Source of the DNA: an uncultured Flavobacteriales bacterium
Lineage (GTDB): Bacteria; Bacteroidota; Bacteroidia; Flavobacteriales_E; Vicingaceae
Reading direction: 5' to 3'
Assembly (NCBI GenBank): GCA_937925525.1
Contig: CALALS010000267.1
Location: 1-21,054 of the forward strand
DNA: 21,054 bases
In this document: one piece after another, positions 7,332 through 15,475 of the stretch
Position numbering within the stretch: the stretch's first letter is position 1
Layout of the letters: each line of letters starts with the position of its first letter
The notes under the pieces: model-generated
What the model was told of the DNA's origin: nothing
What the model saw: the letters and a program-made list of their open reading frames with translations, nothing else
Databases searched by the model: none
Program-made: the position numbers and the translations under genes

Positions 7332-9485
7332 TTATTTTAACAAATGAACATTACCAACATAGTGGTACTCACGACCGTTTCGATCCCAGCATTTAGCAAG
7401 ATATTGATAAACACCGGTAGGAGCTATTTCAGAACCACCTTTTACTATTCCATTCCACCCTACTTCTGTACTAGTTGTTTCAAATACAATGTGCCCCCAT
7501 CTATCAAAAACATATAGTTCATATTCTTTAGCAGCATAAACTCTTGGCCACCATACATCATTTAATCCATCTCCGTCAGGAGTAAAAGTATTGGGTGGAT
7601 AAAAAGTGAATTCAGGACGAACAAATACTTTTTTTACCAAAGTATCAGTACAACCATAATCATTAACAACCACTTGCATAGGGTAAACCCATCCGGTATC
7701 CTGGTAAGTATGTTCTATAGTCGCGCAAATAGAATATTTTGTTCCATCACCGGGAAACAACTCACAAGAAATGTTGTCTTTTGACTCATCAAAAAAAGTA
7801 ATATAGGGTTCCCATTCCCACACTTCATCAGGAGTAAAAGAAAAACCTGCAGTAGGAACAGGGTAAACATGAATAGCATTTTGAAGATATGATGAAAGCG
7901 TATCTATACAACCACTGGTTGTCATAATAGTTACAGAAACATCATAAAATCCAGGTTCATTGTAATGATGTAACGGAGCGGCTTGGGAGGAATAAGTTCC
8001 GTCTCCAAAAGACCATAAATAGGTAAGTGGTGTTTGAGCTGTTGAGCTATCATAAAACTGCACTGCTAAAATGGGGCAACCCTCCGTTGTTCCTAGTTGA
8101 AAATCCAATTCCGGATTGGCTATTACTTCAACGGTATCAGTATATTCCTTGACACAGGTAAAATCTGTATAGGTTAGTTTAACAACATGCTTACCCGTTT
8201 GCGTAAATTGAATGTTTTGAGGGTTTTGTTGAGTACTTGAAATAGGTGTGGCGTAACTGCCAAAATCCCAATTAAATTGAGTACTTGGTTCAAAATTCCC
8301 GCCTGCAAAAAAGTCAAAAGAATTTCCGTTAAAACATTGTATAGCCGGAGCATTAAAGTGAGCTTTTAACTTTGGGTACACTGTAAATGTATTAAATGAT
8401 GTATCAGCACAAGGCCAGCCGGGATTGGCAATTAGCATAACGGTATAAGTTCCCGAATCAGAATAAGTAAAAGTAGGGTTAATTTGAGTAGAAGTATCGT
8501 TAGGGTTTTGTGGATCTCCAAAATCCCAAAAATAAAAAGATGAGTTTTGGCTATTATTTTGAAATGATACTGTTAAACCATCACAAAAAACAGTTTGATT
8601 AGCAACCGCTGCTAAAATTGTCATATTACAATTTGCCACATTAAACTGAAAATCTCTTCTTGTTTCTCCTAATAAGACTCCGTTTCTATATTCCTCAACT
8701 CTCACGCCAACCACAAACTGACCTAGTCTATTTGGAGTTCCTGTCATTAAACCTGTTGAAGAGTTAACTGCCATTGCAGGAGAAGCATCCATTTGGTAAG
8801 TATCAGAATATCCTGCTGCCCAAACTATATTAGTAAATGCCGGAGCTGAAGGAGGGTTTGGAGCAGGTGCACCCGGGTTACCACCATGAAAAGGGCGACA
8901 GAAAGAGTAAACTAATGAGTCACCGTCAGGGTCTGTTGCAGAATGGTCAAAATTTAACGCATCACCCATACATAATGCAATGGGTGGAAACTGTTTAAAC
9001 CTGGGACTGCTGTTACAGTTATCATTTGCAGGAATATGAGAATGGTATGTATTTCCGTAATTACCCGGATTTACAATATTCAAAATAGTTGGGTTTCTAC
9101 AACATCTTTGATAAACAATATCGTAACCTGCCGGGTTTGGAGGCAAATTAATTGTTGTTTTATAGACCGCCTCTTGCACACAAATGTTTGGCGGCACCAC
9201 CAAGCAAGGATTATTAATTACCACAGGAATATTGGTAGCACCGGGAAAAGCCACATTTACAACTTGTTTTAAAGTTCCATTTCCAAAATAAATACCTATT
9301 GCCGCATTGGGGTCAAAAGGAGTTCCATTTGTATTGGATGCGCCACAATCTCGATACACTTTTAATGTGATTTCATAATTATTTGAACCCAAGCAAGTGT
9401 AATACAACTCACCTCCAACTAAGTGCGTAGCAGAGGCTCCCACTGAGAGAAAAAAGGCAGATATGAATAGTATTAGTCGGTTCAT
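7332..9485 (-). CDS. Secreted PKD-repeat protein with T9SS type B (gliding-motility-associated) C-terminal domain
   Basis: A 717-residue surface protein. The signal peptide is MNRLILFISAFFLSVGASA. Residues 20-290 form a cysteine-rich N-terminal region (THLVGGELYYTCLG, VYRDCGAS, YQRCCRNP) common in Flavobacteriia proteins of this kind, including a cadherin-like segment (SATDPDGDSLVYSF). Three clear PKD-like repeats follow (about 300-370 FYFWDFGD, 375-455 FNWDFG, 460-540 YLWSFGDGTYSS) and a degenerate fourth (about 545-623, with FPGDGTKY). The C-terminus (about 628-717: FYPPNTFTPDGDGLNDVW, YVFDRWGHIVFET, APTGVYQYL) is the type B sorting domain. Such proteins are exported by T9SS and kept at the cell surface, often as adhesins; SprB is a much larger relative. 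It is first in the minus-strand run. Confidence 0.92.
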   Translation of the reverse strand: MNRLILFISAFFLSVGASATHLVGGELYYTCLGSNNYEITLKVYRDCGASNTNGTPFDPNAAIGIYFGNGTLKQVVNVAFPGATNIPVVINNPCLVVPPNICVQEAVYKTTINLPPNPAGYDIVYQRCCRNPTILNIVNPGNYGNTYHSHIPANDNCNSSPRFKQFPPIALCMGDALNFDHSATDPDGDSLVYSFCRPFHGGNPGAPAPNPPSAPAFTNIVWAAGYSDTYQMDASPAMAVNSSTGLMTGTPNRLGQFVVGVRVEEYRNGVLLGETRRDFQFNVANCNMTILAAVANQTVFCDGLTVSFQNNSQNSSFYFWDFGDPQNPNDTSTQINPTFTYSDSGTYTVMLIANPGWPCADTSFNTFTVYPKLKAHFNAPAIQCFNGNSFDFFAGGNFEPSTQFNWDFGSYATPISSTQQNPQNIQFTQTGKHVVKLTYTDFTCVKEYTDTVEVIANPELDFQLGTTEGCPILAVQFYDSSTAQTPLTYLWSFGDGTYSSQAAPLHHYNEPGFYDVSVTIMTTSGCIDTLSSYLQNAIHVYPVPTAGFSFTPDEVWEWEPYITFFDESKDNISCELFPGDGTKYSICATIEHTYQDTGWVYPMQVVVNDYGCTDTLVKKVFVRPEFTFYPPNTFTPDGDGLNDVWWPRVYAAKEYELYVFDRWGHIVFETTSTEVGWNGIVKGGSEIAPTGVYQYLAKCWDRNGREYHYVGNVHLLK

Positions 9486-9496
9486 TTAACTATTGC

Positions 9497-9504
9497 CAAA
9501 TATA
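9497..9504 (-). promoter_or_regulatory. -7 box for the T9SS cargo operon
   Basis: The minus strand reads TATATTTG, an exact TAnnTTTG match, 11 nt before the ATG at 9485. No TTG is found at the expected -33 position. Confidence 0.55.
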
Positions 9505-9580
9505 CTAAAAACAAAGGTTGTTTTTTATTTTTTCACTCCCCTTAATTTCACATTTTTAATCCTTTATGGGAATTCTAATA

Positions 9581-9630
9581 CCGATTATCTGAAAATAAGT
9601 GCCGATTATGAATTAACATTCCTTAACATT
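9581..9630. repeat. Two phased pairs of direct repeats upstream of creD
   Basis: CCGATTAT occurs at 9581-9588 and 9602-9609 (start-to-start 21 bp, two helical turns). TTAACATT occurs at 9613-9620 and 9623-9630 (10 bp, one turn). Spacing by whole turns is what OmpR/PhoB-type response regulators use. E. coli creD is controlled through a TTCAC direct repeat bound by CreB, so a regulatory site here is plausible. No creB or creC gene is in the window. Confidence 0.4.
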
Positions 9631-9695
9631 AAATCTTAATCTGCTTTACAATTAAATCTCATCTTTGAAGTTATCCAACCAAAACTAAATCTACT

Positions 9696-11054
9696 ATGGA
9701 ACAAGAACAATCATTTTTTGAAAAAATGCGAAACTGGGTAAAAAATTCAGTTACTATTCGCTTACTTACTATCGGTTTTTTAATTCTTCTTTTACTTATA
9801 CCCGTGAGTATGGTAGAAGATTTAATTAGGGAACGAGAATACAGGCAAATGGATGTTGCCGCTGAAATTGGCTCGAAATGGGGAAATGAGCAATCCATAA
9901 ACGGATTAATATTGACGATACCCCATTTACAATACTCTAAAATTTATAATGAAAAGACTAAAGAGTATGAGTTTGTTACCACTACGGCTTATGCTCACTT
10001 TTTACCCGAAGAATTAGATATAAATGGAGTAATCAATCCAGAAAAAAAGCACAGAGGAATTTATGAGGTGGTTGTATATAATGCCAACTTAAAGTTAAAT
10101 GGACATTTTAACTATCCTGACATTCATGAGTTAGGGCTGAAAGAAGAAAATATGCTTTGGGATGAAGTCTTTGTTTCTATTGGTATTTCAGACTTAAGAA
10201 GTATTAAAGAAAGCGTAAAGGTAAATTGGAATGGAAAGGCAATTCAGTTTAATCCAGGAGTTGAAAGCAATGATGTTATCTATTCAGGATTAAGTACAAA
10301 GGTCCCTTTAAAAATGGATTCTGCCAAGAGTGATAAAATCAACTTTTCTCTTGACCTTGTAATGAATGGAAACTCTAGATTATTCTTCACTCCTGTTGGA
10401 AAAGAAACAAAAGTAAATCTTTCATCTACATGGAAAGACCCAAGCTTTGACGGAGCATTTTTACCCGATCCGGACTCGCAAGATTTCACAAATGGCTTTA
10501 AAGCAGAATGGAAAGTCATTCACTTAAACAGACCATATCCTCAAGCATTTAAAGGAAAAGCAAACGGAATGACAGAATCAGAATTTGGAGTAAATTTAAT
10601 TATGCCGGTAGATCATTATTCAAAAAGTATGCGCTCGGCAAAATATGCGGCACTATTCATTACGCTTACTTTTTTGATTTTCTTCTTTGTTCAAATTATT
10701 AATAAAATCAGAATTCATCCTATTCAATACATTATTGTTGGGCTTGCGTTATGTGTTTTCTATACTTTATTAATTGCTATTTCTGAGCACCTGTCTTTCG
10801 AAATTGCCTATCTAATATCTAGTGTTGGTATTATTGGTTTAATAACTGCCTACACTAAAAGCATATTTAAACACAACAGACTTACCGCAATGATTGCTTT
10901 AATATTAGTAATTCTTTACACCTTTATTTACAGTATTATTCAAATTCAAGATTATGCTTTACTGATGGGAAGTATTGGATTATTTATAACGCTAGCAATA
11001 CTTATGTATCTAACTAGAAAAATAGACTGGTACAACCCGAATAAAAACGAATAA
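9696..11054 (+). CDS. creD: Inner membrane protein CreD
   Basis: A 452-residue CreD-family membrane protein. One transmembrane helix lies near the N-terminus (LLTIGFLILLLLIPVSMV, about 24-41), followed directly by the family signature 'VEDLIREREYRQMDVAAEIGSKWG' and 'GLILTIP'. A periplasmic domain runs to about residue 312 (ending near FGVNLIMPVDHYSKSMRSAKY), and about six helices fill the C-terminus to residue 445. In E. coli CreD belongs to the CreBC regulon and affects envelope integrity and colicin E2 tolerance; the mechanism is not known. Here it stands without creA, creB or creC, as is common in Bacteroidota. The start is the first ATG, fitting the family N-terminus. Phased direct repeats lie upstream. 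Confidence 0.92.
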   Translation: MEQEQSFFEKMRNWVKNSVTIRLLTIGFLILLLLIPVSMVEDLIREREYRQMDVAAEIGSKWGNEQSINGLILTIPHLQYSKIYNEKTKEYEFVTTTAYAHFLPEELDINGVINPEKKHRGIYEVVVYNANLKLNGHFNYPDIHELGLKEENMLWDEVFVSIGISDLRSIKESVKVNWNGKAIQFNPGVESNDVIYSGLSTKVPLKMDSAKSDKINFSLDLVMNGNSRLFFTPVGKETKVNLSSTWKDPSFDGAFLPDPDSQDFTNGFKAEWKVIHLNRPYPQAFKGKANGMTESEFGVNLIMPVDHYSKSMRSAKYAALFITLTFLIFFFVQIINKIRIHPIQYIIVGLALCVFYTLLIAISEHLSFEIAYLISSVGIIGLITAYTKSIFKHNRLTAMIALILVILYTFIYSIIQIQDYALLMGSIGLFITLAILMYLTRKIDWYNPNKNE

Positions 11055-11065
11055 AATAAATTTCA

Positions 11066-11073
11066 TAAATTTG
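11066..11073 (+). promoter_or_regulatory. Candidate -7 box of the radical SAM gene
   Basis: TAAATTTG matches TAnnTTTG. It sits just upstream of the hairpin at 11078-11099, so a transcript from here would have a leader consisting of little more than that hairpin and its U-tract. No -33 TTG is visible, so this is tentative. Confidence 0.35.
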
Positions 11074-11077
11074 AGTT

Positions 11078-11107
11078 AGCCTTCTTTGTATAGAAGGCTT
11101 TCTTTTT
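11078..11107 (+). terminator. Intrinsic terminator after creD, running into the next start codon
   Basis: A perfect 8-bp stem, AGCCTTCT (11078-11085) with AGAAGGCT (11092-11099), loop TTGTAT, followed by TTCTTTTT. The T-tract ends at 11107 and the ATG of the radical SAM gene starts at 11108. It lies 23 nt after the creD stop. Confidence 0.75.
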
Positions 11108-12115
11108 ATGAGTAAAAATTTACTTTTCAATAATTCAAATAGGTTATATAGAATTTTAGTACGTTTAAATTCTTACCAGAAGCTTACAGCACATGCCATA
11201 AGTCATGGAATAAGCTTAAAAAATTTAGCTATATCTCAATTTCCTTACTTGTTTAAGGATTCTTTAGAGCCTCCAATAGTTTCTTTGGAGTTTACGAATT
11301 ATTGTAATCTAAAATGTTTGTACTGTACCAGTTCTTACGAAAAGAGAAACAAGGGTTTTATGAGCGATGAAGTTTTCAAAAAAGTATTCGATAGCTTAAA
11401 AACAATGAAACCAACTCGAGTACAAATAGTTGGTAATGGAGAATCTACTATACACCCAAAGTTCGATAAATATATTTCAGAGTTATCGAAAATAAAACAC
11501 TACGTATCGATTGTAACAAATGGAAATTTCATAAAAGAAGATATTGCCGAAAAACTCGTTCGTTCAAACATAAAATTAATTGATTTTTCAATTGATGCAG
11601 GAGGAAAGGAAGCATATGAAACGTCAAGAAAAAATGGTAATTATGATAAAGTTATCGAAAACCTACTTAAATTAAAAGCAGCAAAAAAAAAGTATTATTC
11701 TGATTGTGTAATAAATATTCGAATAATGGTAAGACCCTCACAAATGGGTTCTTATAAAAAAGAAATGGAATTTTGGAAGAATTACGCTGATAGAGTAATG
11801 CCACAATTTTTAGTTCATATAAACAACACAGAATACTCCCATGACTTATTTAAGCCGATTCAGAAAAATCAAAACTCATTTCCAAAATGTTCTTTACCCT
11901 TTAAACATATTGAAGTTAGGCATAATGGTGATGTGTTACTTTGCTATCACTCAGCATACCAACTTAAAAATGAAGCAGGTTTAAAAATAGACAATGTATT
12001 AAATAAAAGTATAACAGAGCTTTGGAATAGCAACATAATGAAGCAATATCGTAACGCCCATAGAACAAGGAAGGAAAAGGAAATGCCTATCTGTTTAGGT
12101 TGCTCAGGGTGTTGA
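11108..12115 (+). CDS. Radical SAM protein with C-terminal SPASM/twitch-type cluster domain
   Basis: A 335-residue radical SAM enzyme. After an unusual N-terminal extension of about 55 residues comes the CxxxCxxC motif (C66, C70, C73; TNYCNLKCLYC). A GNGE (109-112) stands in the place of the usual GGE SAM-binding motif. The C-terminal region has C261-x12-G-x4-C279 and ends in C329, C332 and C335 (CLGCSGC), the auxiliary-cluster pattern of SPASM/twitch domains, with five rather than the full seven cysteines. SPASM enzymes often modify peptides, proteins or carbohydrates. No candidate precursor peptide or glycan gene is adjacent, so the substrate is unknown. The N-terminal start is the only one available and abuts a terminator hairpin. 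The next gene is 75 nt downstream. Confidence 0.85.
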   Translation: MSKNLLFNNSNRLYRILVRLNSYQKLTAHAISHGISLKNLAISQFPYLFKDSLEPPIVSLEFTNYCNLKCLYCTSSYEKRNKGFMSDEVFKKVFDSLKTMKPTRVQIVGNGESTIHPKFDKYISELSKIKHYVSIVTNGNFIKEDIAEKLVRSNIKLIDFSIDAGGKEAYETSRKNGNYDKVIENLLKLKAAKKKYYSDCVINIRIMVRPSQMGSYKKEMEFWKNYADRVMPQFLVHINNTEYSHDLFKPIQKNQNSFPKCSLPFKHIEVRHNGDVLLCYHSAYQLKNEAGLKIDNVLNKSITELWNSNIMKQYRNAHRTRKEKEMPICLGCSGC

Positions 12116-12190
12116 TAAATCATAAATTTTACCATAACATTTTGGCATGCTATTCGTATATTTATTGGAGAATTTTAAATCTTATTTGTT

Positions 12191-12895
12191 ATGAAGTTTA
12201 TTAGCGAAACATGGTTAACTGAGGGCCCCATAGATTTTGAATACAAAAAATATATTTTACTTGCCTACCTAAAAGATATTAAAGCAGAATTTACCCAAGG
12301 TAAGCTTTATCCCTACTTTTCTGACTTAATTCTTCACTATAATAATCTTATTCGACTCAAAGAAGAAAAGGAAATTATTGTTCAGGGCTTTTCTAAAGAA
12401 GTAAAAGGAATTGACCTGGAGAATTTAAAAATCACCTACAAAACCATTTTAGAAGATGATGAATTAATGAAAGAAACAAAAGATATTATTGAATATGCCC
12501 TTCCGTTAATTCACTCTAAAATTACCGATGCCAAAAAGATTTATGAAATAGTAGAAGAAAACTTTGAAGTTGATGAAATTGGTATTTCTCCGCTTTATAA
12601 AAAAGATGGCTATATGCTCTTACATCATGATACTACTAATCATTTAAATATTTATCAGTATAGTATTTCAAATGTATACAACCAAGAGTCGTATCAGGTT
12701 TTACAAACCCATTTCGTAAAACAAATTAAAAAGACAATTTCAAAAACATTTAGAGACATAAAAGTTGATTTAGTGAGAGAAAACAAGCAACTACCGAATC
12801 CTGTCGCTTACCTCTTTCATTACAAACTAGACTTACCATTAAATGAAACGATATTACCTATTGCCAAGAGAATACTATTAAAATCACATCTTTAG
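12191..12895 (+). CDS. Conserved protein of unknown function, Bacteroidota-type
   Basis: A 234-residue soluble protein (MKFISETWLTEGPIDFEYKKY). It has no signal peptide, membrane segment or metal-binding motif that I can see. It is predominantly helical in the first half (LAYLKDIKAEF, IIEYALPLIHSKITDAKKIYEIVEENFEV), with a beta-rich middle (GYMLLHHDTTNHLNIYQYSIS) and a helical tail. The sequence pattern resembles a family of conserved hypothetical proteins in Flavobacteriia that I recognise only as uncharacterised. It is 75 nt after the radical SAM gene on the same strand, so co-expression is possible but not shown. The protein-like composition and single clean frame make it a real gene. Confidence 0.75.
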   Translation: MKFISETWLTEGPIDFEYKKYILLAYLKDIKAEFTQGKLYPYFSDLILHYNNLIRLKEEKEIIVQGFSKEVKGIDLENLKITYKTILEDDELMKETKDIIEYALPLIHSKITDAKKIYEIVEENFEVDEIGISPLYKKDGYMLLHHDTTNHLNIYQYSISNVYNQESYQVLQTHFVKQIKKTISKTFRDIKVDLVRENKQLPNPVAYLFHYKLDLPLNETILPIAKRILLKSHL

Positions 12896-12964
12896 ATAGA
12901 CGTCCTCAATTTGATTTTACCTTAATTTTTTATATATTTTGGGCTCAACCAAAAATATATATAC

Positions 12965-13441
12965 ATGGAAAAATCAATTGTAAGTGTTCATCATACTTAT
13001 TCAGATGCAGTAGATGCAGTCAAAAAATTAGTTGATAATGGATTATCACCCAATAAAATCTCTATTTTAGGTAAGGCAAGTGATATAGAGAATCACATTC
13101 ACCTAAATAATTCTTCAAGTAGCAAGGTTGCTCCTGTTGCTGTTGGTGCCGGGATTGGCTCTCTGACAGGGCTTTTAGTAGGCGTTGGAGTATTTGCGGT
13201 TCCCGGATTAGGTTTTTTATATGGTGCTGGAGCAATTGTTGGAGCAATTGCCGGCTTTGATTTTGGCTTAATAGGTGGAGGCGTTGTAAAAATCATTGAA
13301 ACAATTGCTTCAGACGAGCATAAACACACTCTTAAAGAATACATAGAATCAAACCACTACATTGTAGCTTATTCGGGTAAGGAAAAGGAAAAAGCAATTG
13401 ATCTTTTAAAGTCCAGTAATGCAGAAGATGTATTTGTTTAG
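12965..13441 (+). CDS. General stress protein 17M-like, glycine-rich membrane protein
   Basis: A 158-residue protein. The N-terminal about 40 residues (SIVSVHHTYSDAVDAVKKLVDNGLSPNKISILGK) follow the general stress protein 17M (YflT) pattern. A long glycine/alanine/valine-rich double hydrophobic stretch (about 57-110, for example GAGIGSLTGLLVGVGVFAVPGLG) looks like a membrane-inserting hairpin. A second ferredoxin-like half follows (HTLKEYIESNHYIVAYSGKEKEKAIDLLKSSNAEDVFV). Homologues are linked to general stress in other bacteria, but the molecular role is not known. It appears to be a single-gene unit between two unrelated genes, with 69 nt upstream. Confidence 0.78.
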   Translation: MEKSIVSVHHTYSDAVDAVKKLVDNGLSPNKISILGKASDIENHIHLNNSSSSKVAPVAVGAGIGSLTGLLVGVGVFAVPGLGFLYGAGAIVGAIAGFDFGLIGGGVVKIIETIASDEHKHTLKEYIESNHYIVAYSGKEKEKAIDLLKSSNAEDVFV

Positions 13442-13479
13442 TATATAACTACAAAGACATTTTTAAAGTAAATTAATTT

Positions 13480-13487
13480 TACTTTTG
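13480..13487 (+). promoter_or_regulatory. -7 box of the plsC-cinA unit
   Basis: TACTTTTG matches TAnnTTTG and ends 9 nt before the plsC ATG at 13497. The box contains an in-frame TTG (13485-13487) that could be mistaken for a start codon, which argues for the ATG. No -33 TTG is evident. Confidence 0.6.
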
Positions 13488-13496
13488 CCAACAATT

Positions 13497-14216
13497 ATGT
13501 GGGCAATTATTAACTTTTTTCAAATTCTCATTATTTTCCTTTGGACCGCAGTTTGTGGTATCCTTACAGTTGTCCTTTCTGCTCTCACATTTTTTAACTA
13601 TTACCAAATAAGTGGATTTATTGGTAGAAATATTTGGAGCCCGGTATTGCTTTTTGTTTCCGGAATACGAGTTAAAATATCTGGAAAAGAACACATAGAT
13701 ACTTCTAAAACCTACATCTATGTTGCCAACCATGAATCGTTGTATGACATTCCTGCTTTGTTTAATAAGTTACCCGTTTTCGTTAGTTTTTTAGCCAAAA
13801 AGGAATTAAAAAAAGTTCCGTTTATGGGGTGGGCTATGATGGCTTCCGGTTATATATTCATTGATAGAAGTAACCGAGAGAAAGCAAAAGAAAGCCTACA
13901 AAAAGCCGGAGAAGAAATTAAAAGCGGTAAAAATGCCATTATCTTTCCAGAAGGTACAAGAACAAAAACAGGTAAGATGGGGCTTTTTAAAAGAGGAGCT
14001 TTTTTATTGTCTAAAGAAACAGGAATTGAAATTATACCTATATCCATTAAAGGCGCACGTGAATGTTTAGCTTCAGGCTCATACAAAATAAGACCCGGAA
14101 AAATTCAGATAAACATTGGCTCGCCAATTTCGCCAAATAACTATGAAAACACAACTGTAGAAGAATTTGCAAATGTGGTAAGAGAAGTCTGTTTAAAATT
14201 AAGAGAAAACAATTGA
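13497..14216 (+). CDS. plsC: 1-acyl-sn-glycerol-3-phosphate acyltransferase
   Basis: A 239-residue membrane-associated acyltransferase that makes phosphatidic acid from lysophosphatidic acid and acyl-CoA or acyl-ACP. The N-terminus is hydrophobic (MWAIINFFQILIIFLWTAVCGILTVVLSALTFF contains one to two membrane helices). The catalytic HX4D motif is NHESLYD (H79, D84). The substrate-binding motif FPEGTR is at 150-155, and the region IDRSNREKAKESL supplies the block II arginine pattern. The ATG at 13497 is preferred over the upstream TTG because that TTG lies within the promoter -7 box. The stop overlaps the cinA start by one base (TGATG), so the two are translationally coupled. Confidence 0.9.
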   Translation: MWAIINFFQILIIFLWTAVCGILTVVLSALTFFNYYQISGFIGRNIWSPVLLFVSGIRVKISGKEHIDTSKTYIYVANHESLYDIPALFNKLPVFVSFLAKKELKKVPFMGWAMMASGYIFIDRSNREKAKESLQKAGEEIKSGKNAIIFPEGTRTKTGKMGLFKRGAFLLSKETGIEIIPISIKGARECLASGSYKIRPGKIQINIGSPISPNNYENTTVEEFANVVREVCLKLRENN

Positions 14217-15457
14217 TGAATGCAGAAATAATAACCATTGGAGATGAAATTCTTATTGGTCAAACAGTTGATACCAATTCTGCATGGTTAGGAGAAAAGT
14301 TTTTAGAGATTGGCGTCAGAGTAAGGCAAATCACCTCTGTTCAAGATAAAAGAGAACACATTGTAAAAGCTTTAGATGAAACACTAGAAAGAGCTGATGT
14401 AATTATTTTAACCGGAGGGTTAGGCCCAACTAAAGATGACATTACCAAAAATACCTTAGCCGAATACTTTCATACAGAACTTGTTATCAATGAAGAAGTA
14501 CTTAAAGCTATAGAAGACTATTTTGCTAAAAGGAGTAGGAAAATGCTGCAAGTAAACATTGATCAGGCAAAGCTACCTAAAGATTGTAGAATAATTCGGA
14601 ATTATCATGGCACAGCATCCGGTATGTGGTTTGAAAAAAATGGTAAAATAGTGGTTTCTATGCCCGGAGTTCCTTATGAAATGAAAGCAATGATGGAAGA
14701 TGAGGTTATTCCTAGCCTTAAGGATAGGTTTAATCTTCCTACTATTTATAAGAAAACCGTCCTAATTCAAGGAATCGGTGAATCATTTATAGTTGACAGA
14801 ATAAAAGATTGGGAAGAAGACGTAGAAAAGTTAAATATTGATTTAGCCTACTTACCCTCTCCCGGCTTGGTGAAAGTCAGATTAATGGCCATTGGAAATG
14901 AAATAAACATTCAAAACATCAACCAAAAAGCAGAAGAATTATATAACAGAATGCAACCCTACGCATTTGGATACAATGTTGATTCCCTGCAGCAATTAAT
15001 AGGGAAAATGTTACTGGAAAGAAAAGCTACAATCTCTACAGCCGAAAGTTGTACCGGTGGAAATATTGCAAGGCTGATTACAGCCGTTTCAGGAAGTTCC
15101 AACTACTATTTAGGTTCAATTGTTTCCTATGCTAATGAAGTAAAATCAAGTGAATTAGGCGTTGATAAAAGCATCCTTAAAAAACACGGAGCAGTTAGTC
15201 AGGAAGTAGTGGAGCAAATGGCAAAAGGTATTTTGCAAAAATTAAACACAGATTATTCTATTGCAACTTCAGGAATAGCAGGACCGGATGGCGGAACCGA
15301 AGAAAAACCGGTAGGCACTATTTGGATTGCGGTTGCAGATAAAACTAGTGTTTACTCCAAAAAATTCACCTTCGGAGATATCCGAGAGAGAAACATAATC
15401 ATCTCCTATTTAACACCATTAAACAATCTTAGCAATAAAATTTTAAATAAACTTTGA
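14216..15457 (+). CDS. cinA: CinA-family protein with nicotinamide-nucleotide amidase domain
   Basis: A 413-residue two-domain protein. The N-terminal half (residues 1-165) is a molybdopterin-binding-like domain (AEIITIGDEILIGQTVDTNSAWL, ILTGGLGPTKDDIT, VVSMPGVPYEMKAMM), which in characterised CinA proteins hydrolyses ADP-ribose. A small linker domain spans about 170-250. The C-terminus (about 255-413, TISTAESCTGGNIARLITAVSGSS, SIATSGIAGPDGGTEEKPVGTIWIA) is the PncC-type NMN deamidase that recycles nicotinamide mononucleotide. The full-length two-domain form is typical of this phylum. The start is the ATG overlapping the plsC stop; a TTG one codon earlier is in frame but unlikely. Position before rpmB is conserved in related genomes as I recall. 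Confidence 0.92.
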   Translation: MNAEIITIGDEILIGQTVDTNSAWLGEKFLEIGVRVRQITSVQDKREHIVKALDETLERADVIILTGGLGPTKDDITKNTLAEYFHTELVINEEVLKAIEDYFAKRSRKMLQVNIDQAKLPKDCRIIRNYHGTASGMWFEKNGKIVVSMPGVPYEMKAMMEDEVIPSLKDRFNLPTIYKKTVLIQGIGESFIVDRIKDWEEDVEKLNIDLAYLPSPGLVKVRLMAIGNEINIQNINQKAEELYNRMQPYAFGYNVDSLQQLIGKMLLERKATISTAESCTGGNIARLITAVSGSSNYYLGSIVSYANEVKSSELGVDKSILKKHGAVSQEVVEQMAKGILQKLNTDYSIATSGIAGPDGGTEEKPVGTIWIAVADKTSVYSKKFTFGDIRERNIIISYLTPLNNLSNKILNKL

Positions 15458-15475
15458 AGTTAGGTGAATATTTCC

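Larger units (their letters stand above)
9486..9695. other. 210-bp divergent intergenic region between the PKD protein and creD
   Basis: This is the largest gene-free stretch. It holds the -7 box for the minus-strand operon at 9497-9504. It also holds two sets of direct repeats: CCGATTAT at 9581-9588 and 9602-9609 (21 bp apart) and TTAACATT at 9613-9620 and 9623-9630 (10 bp apart). No open reading frame of note, tRNA or terminator hairpin is seen. Confidence 0.6.

Noticed and set aside
9036..9272. Plus-strand 78-codon ORF inside the PKD protein gene
   Set aside because: It is antisense to a confidently assigned coding sequence with clear signal peptide and domains, and shows no recognisable protein features.
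13062..13344. Two minus-strand ORFs opposite the general stress protein gene
   Set aside because: Their proline- and glutamine-rich composition is the antisense shadow of a glycine/alanine-rich coding strand, with no start context or family match.
13485..13496. TTG start four codons before the plsC ATG
   Set aside because: The TTG is part of the TACTTTTG promoter box, so it would not be in the mRNA; the ATG at 13497 gives the normal PlsC N-terminus.
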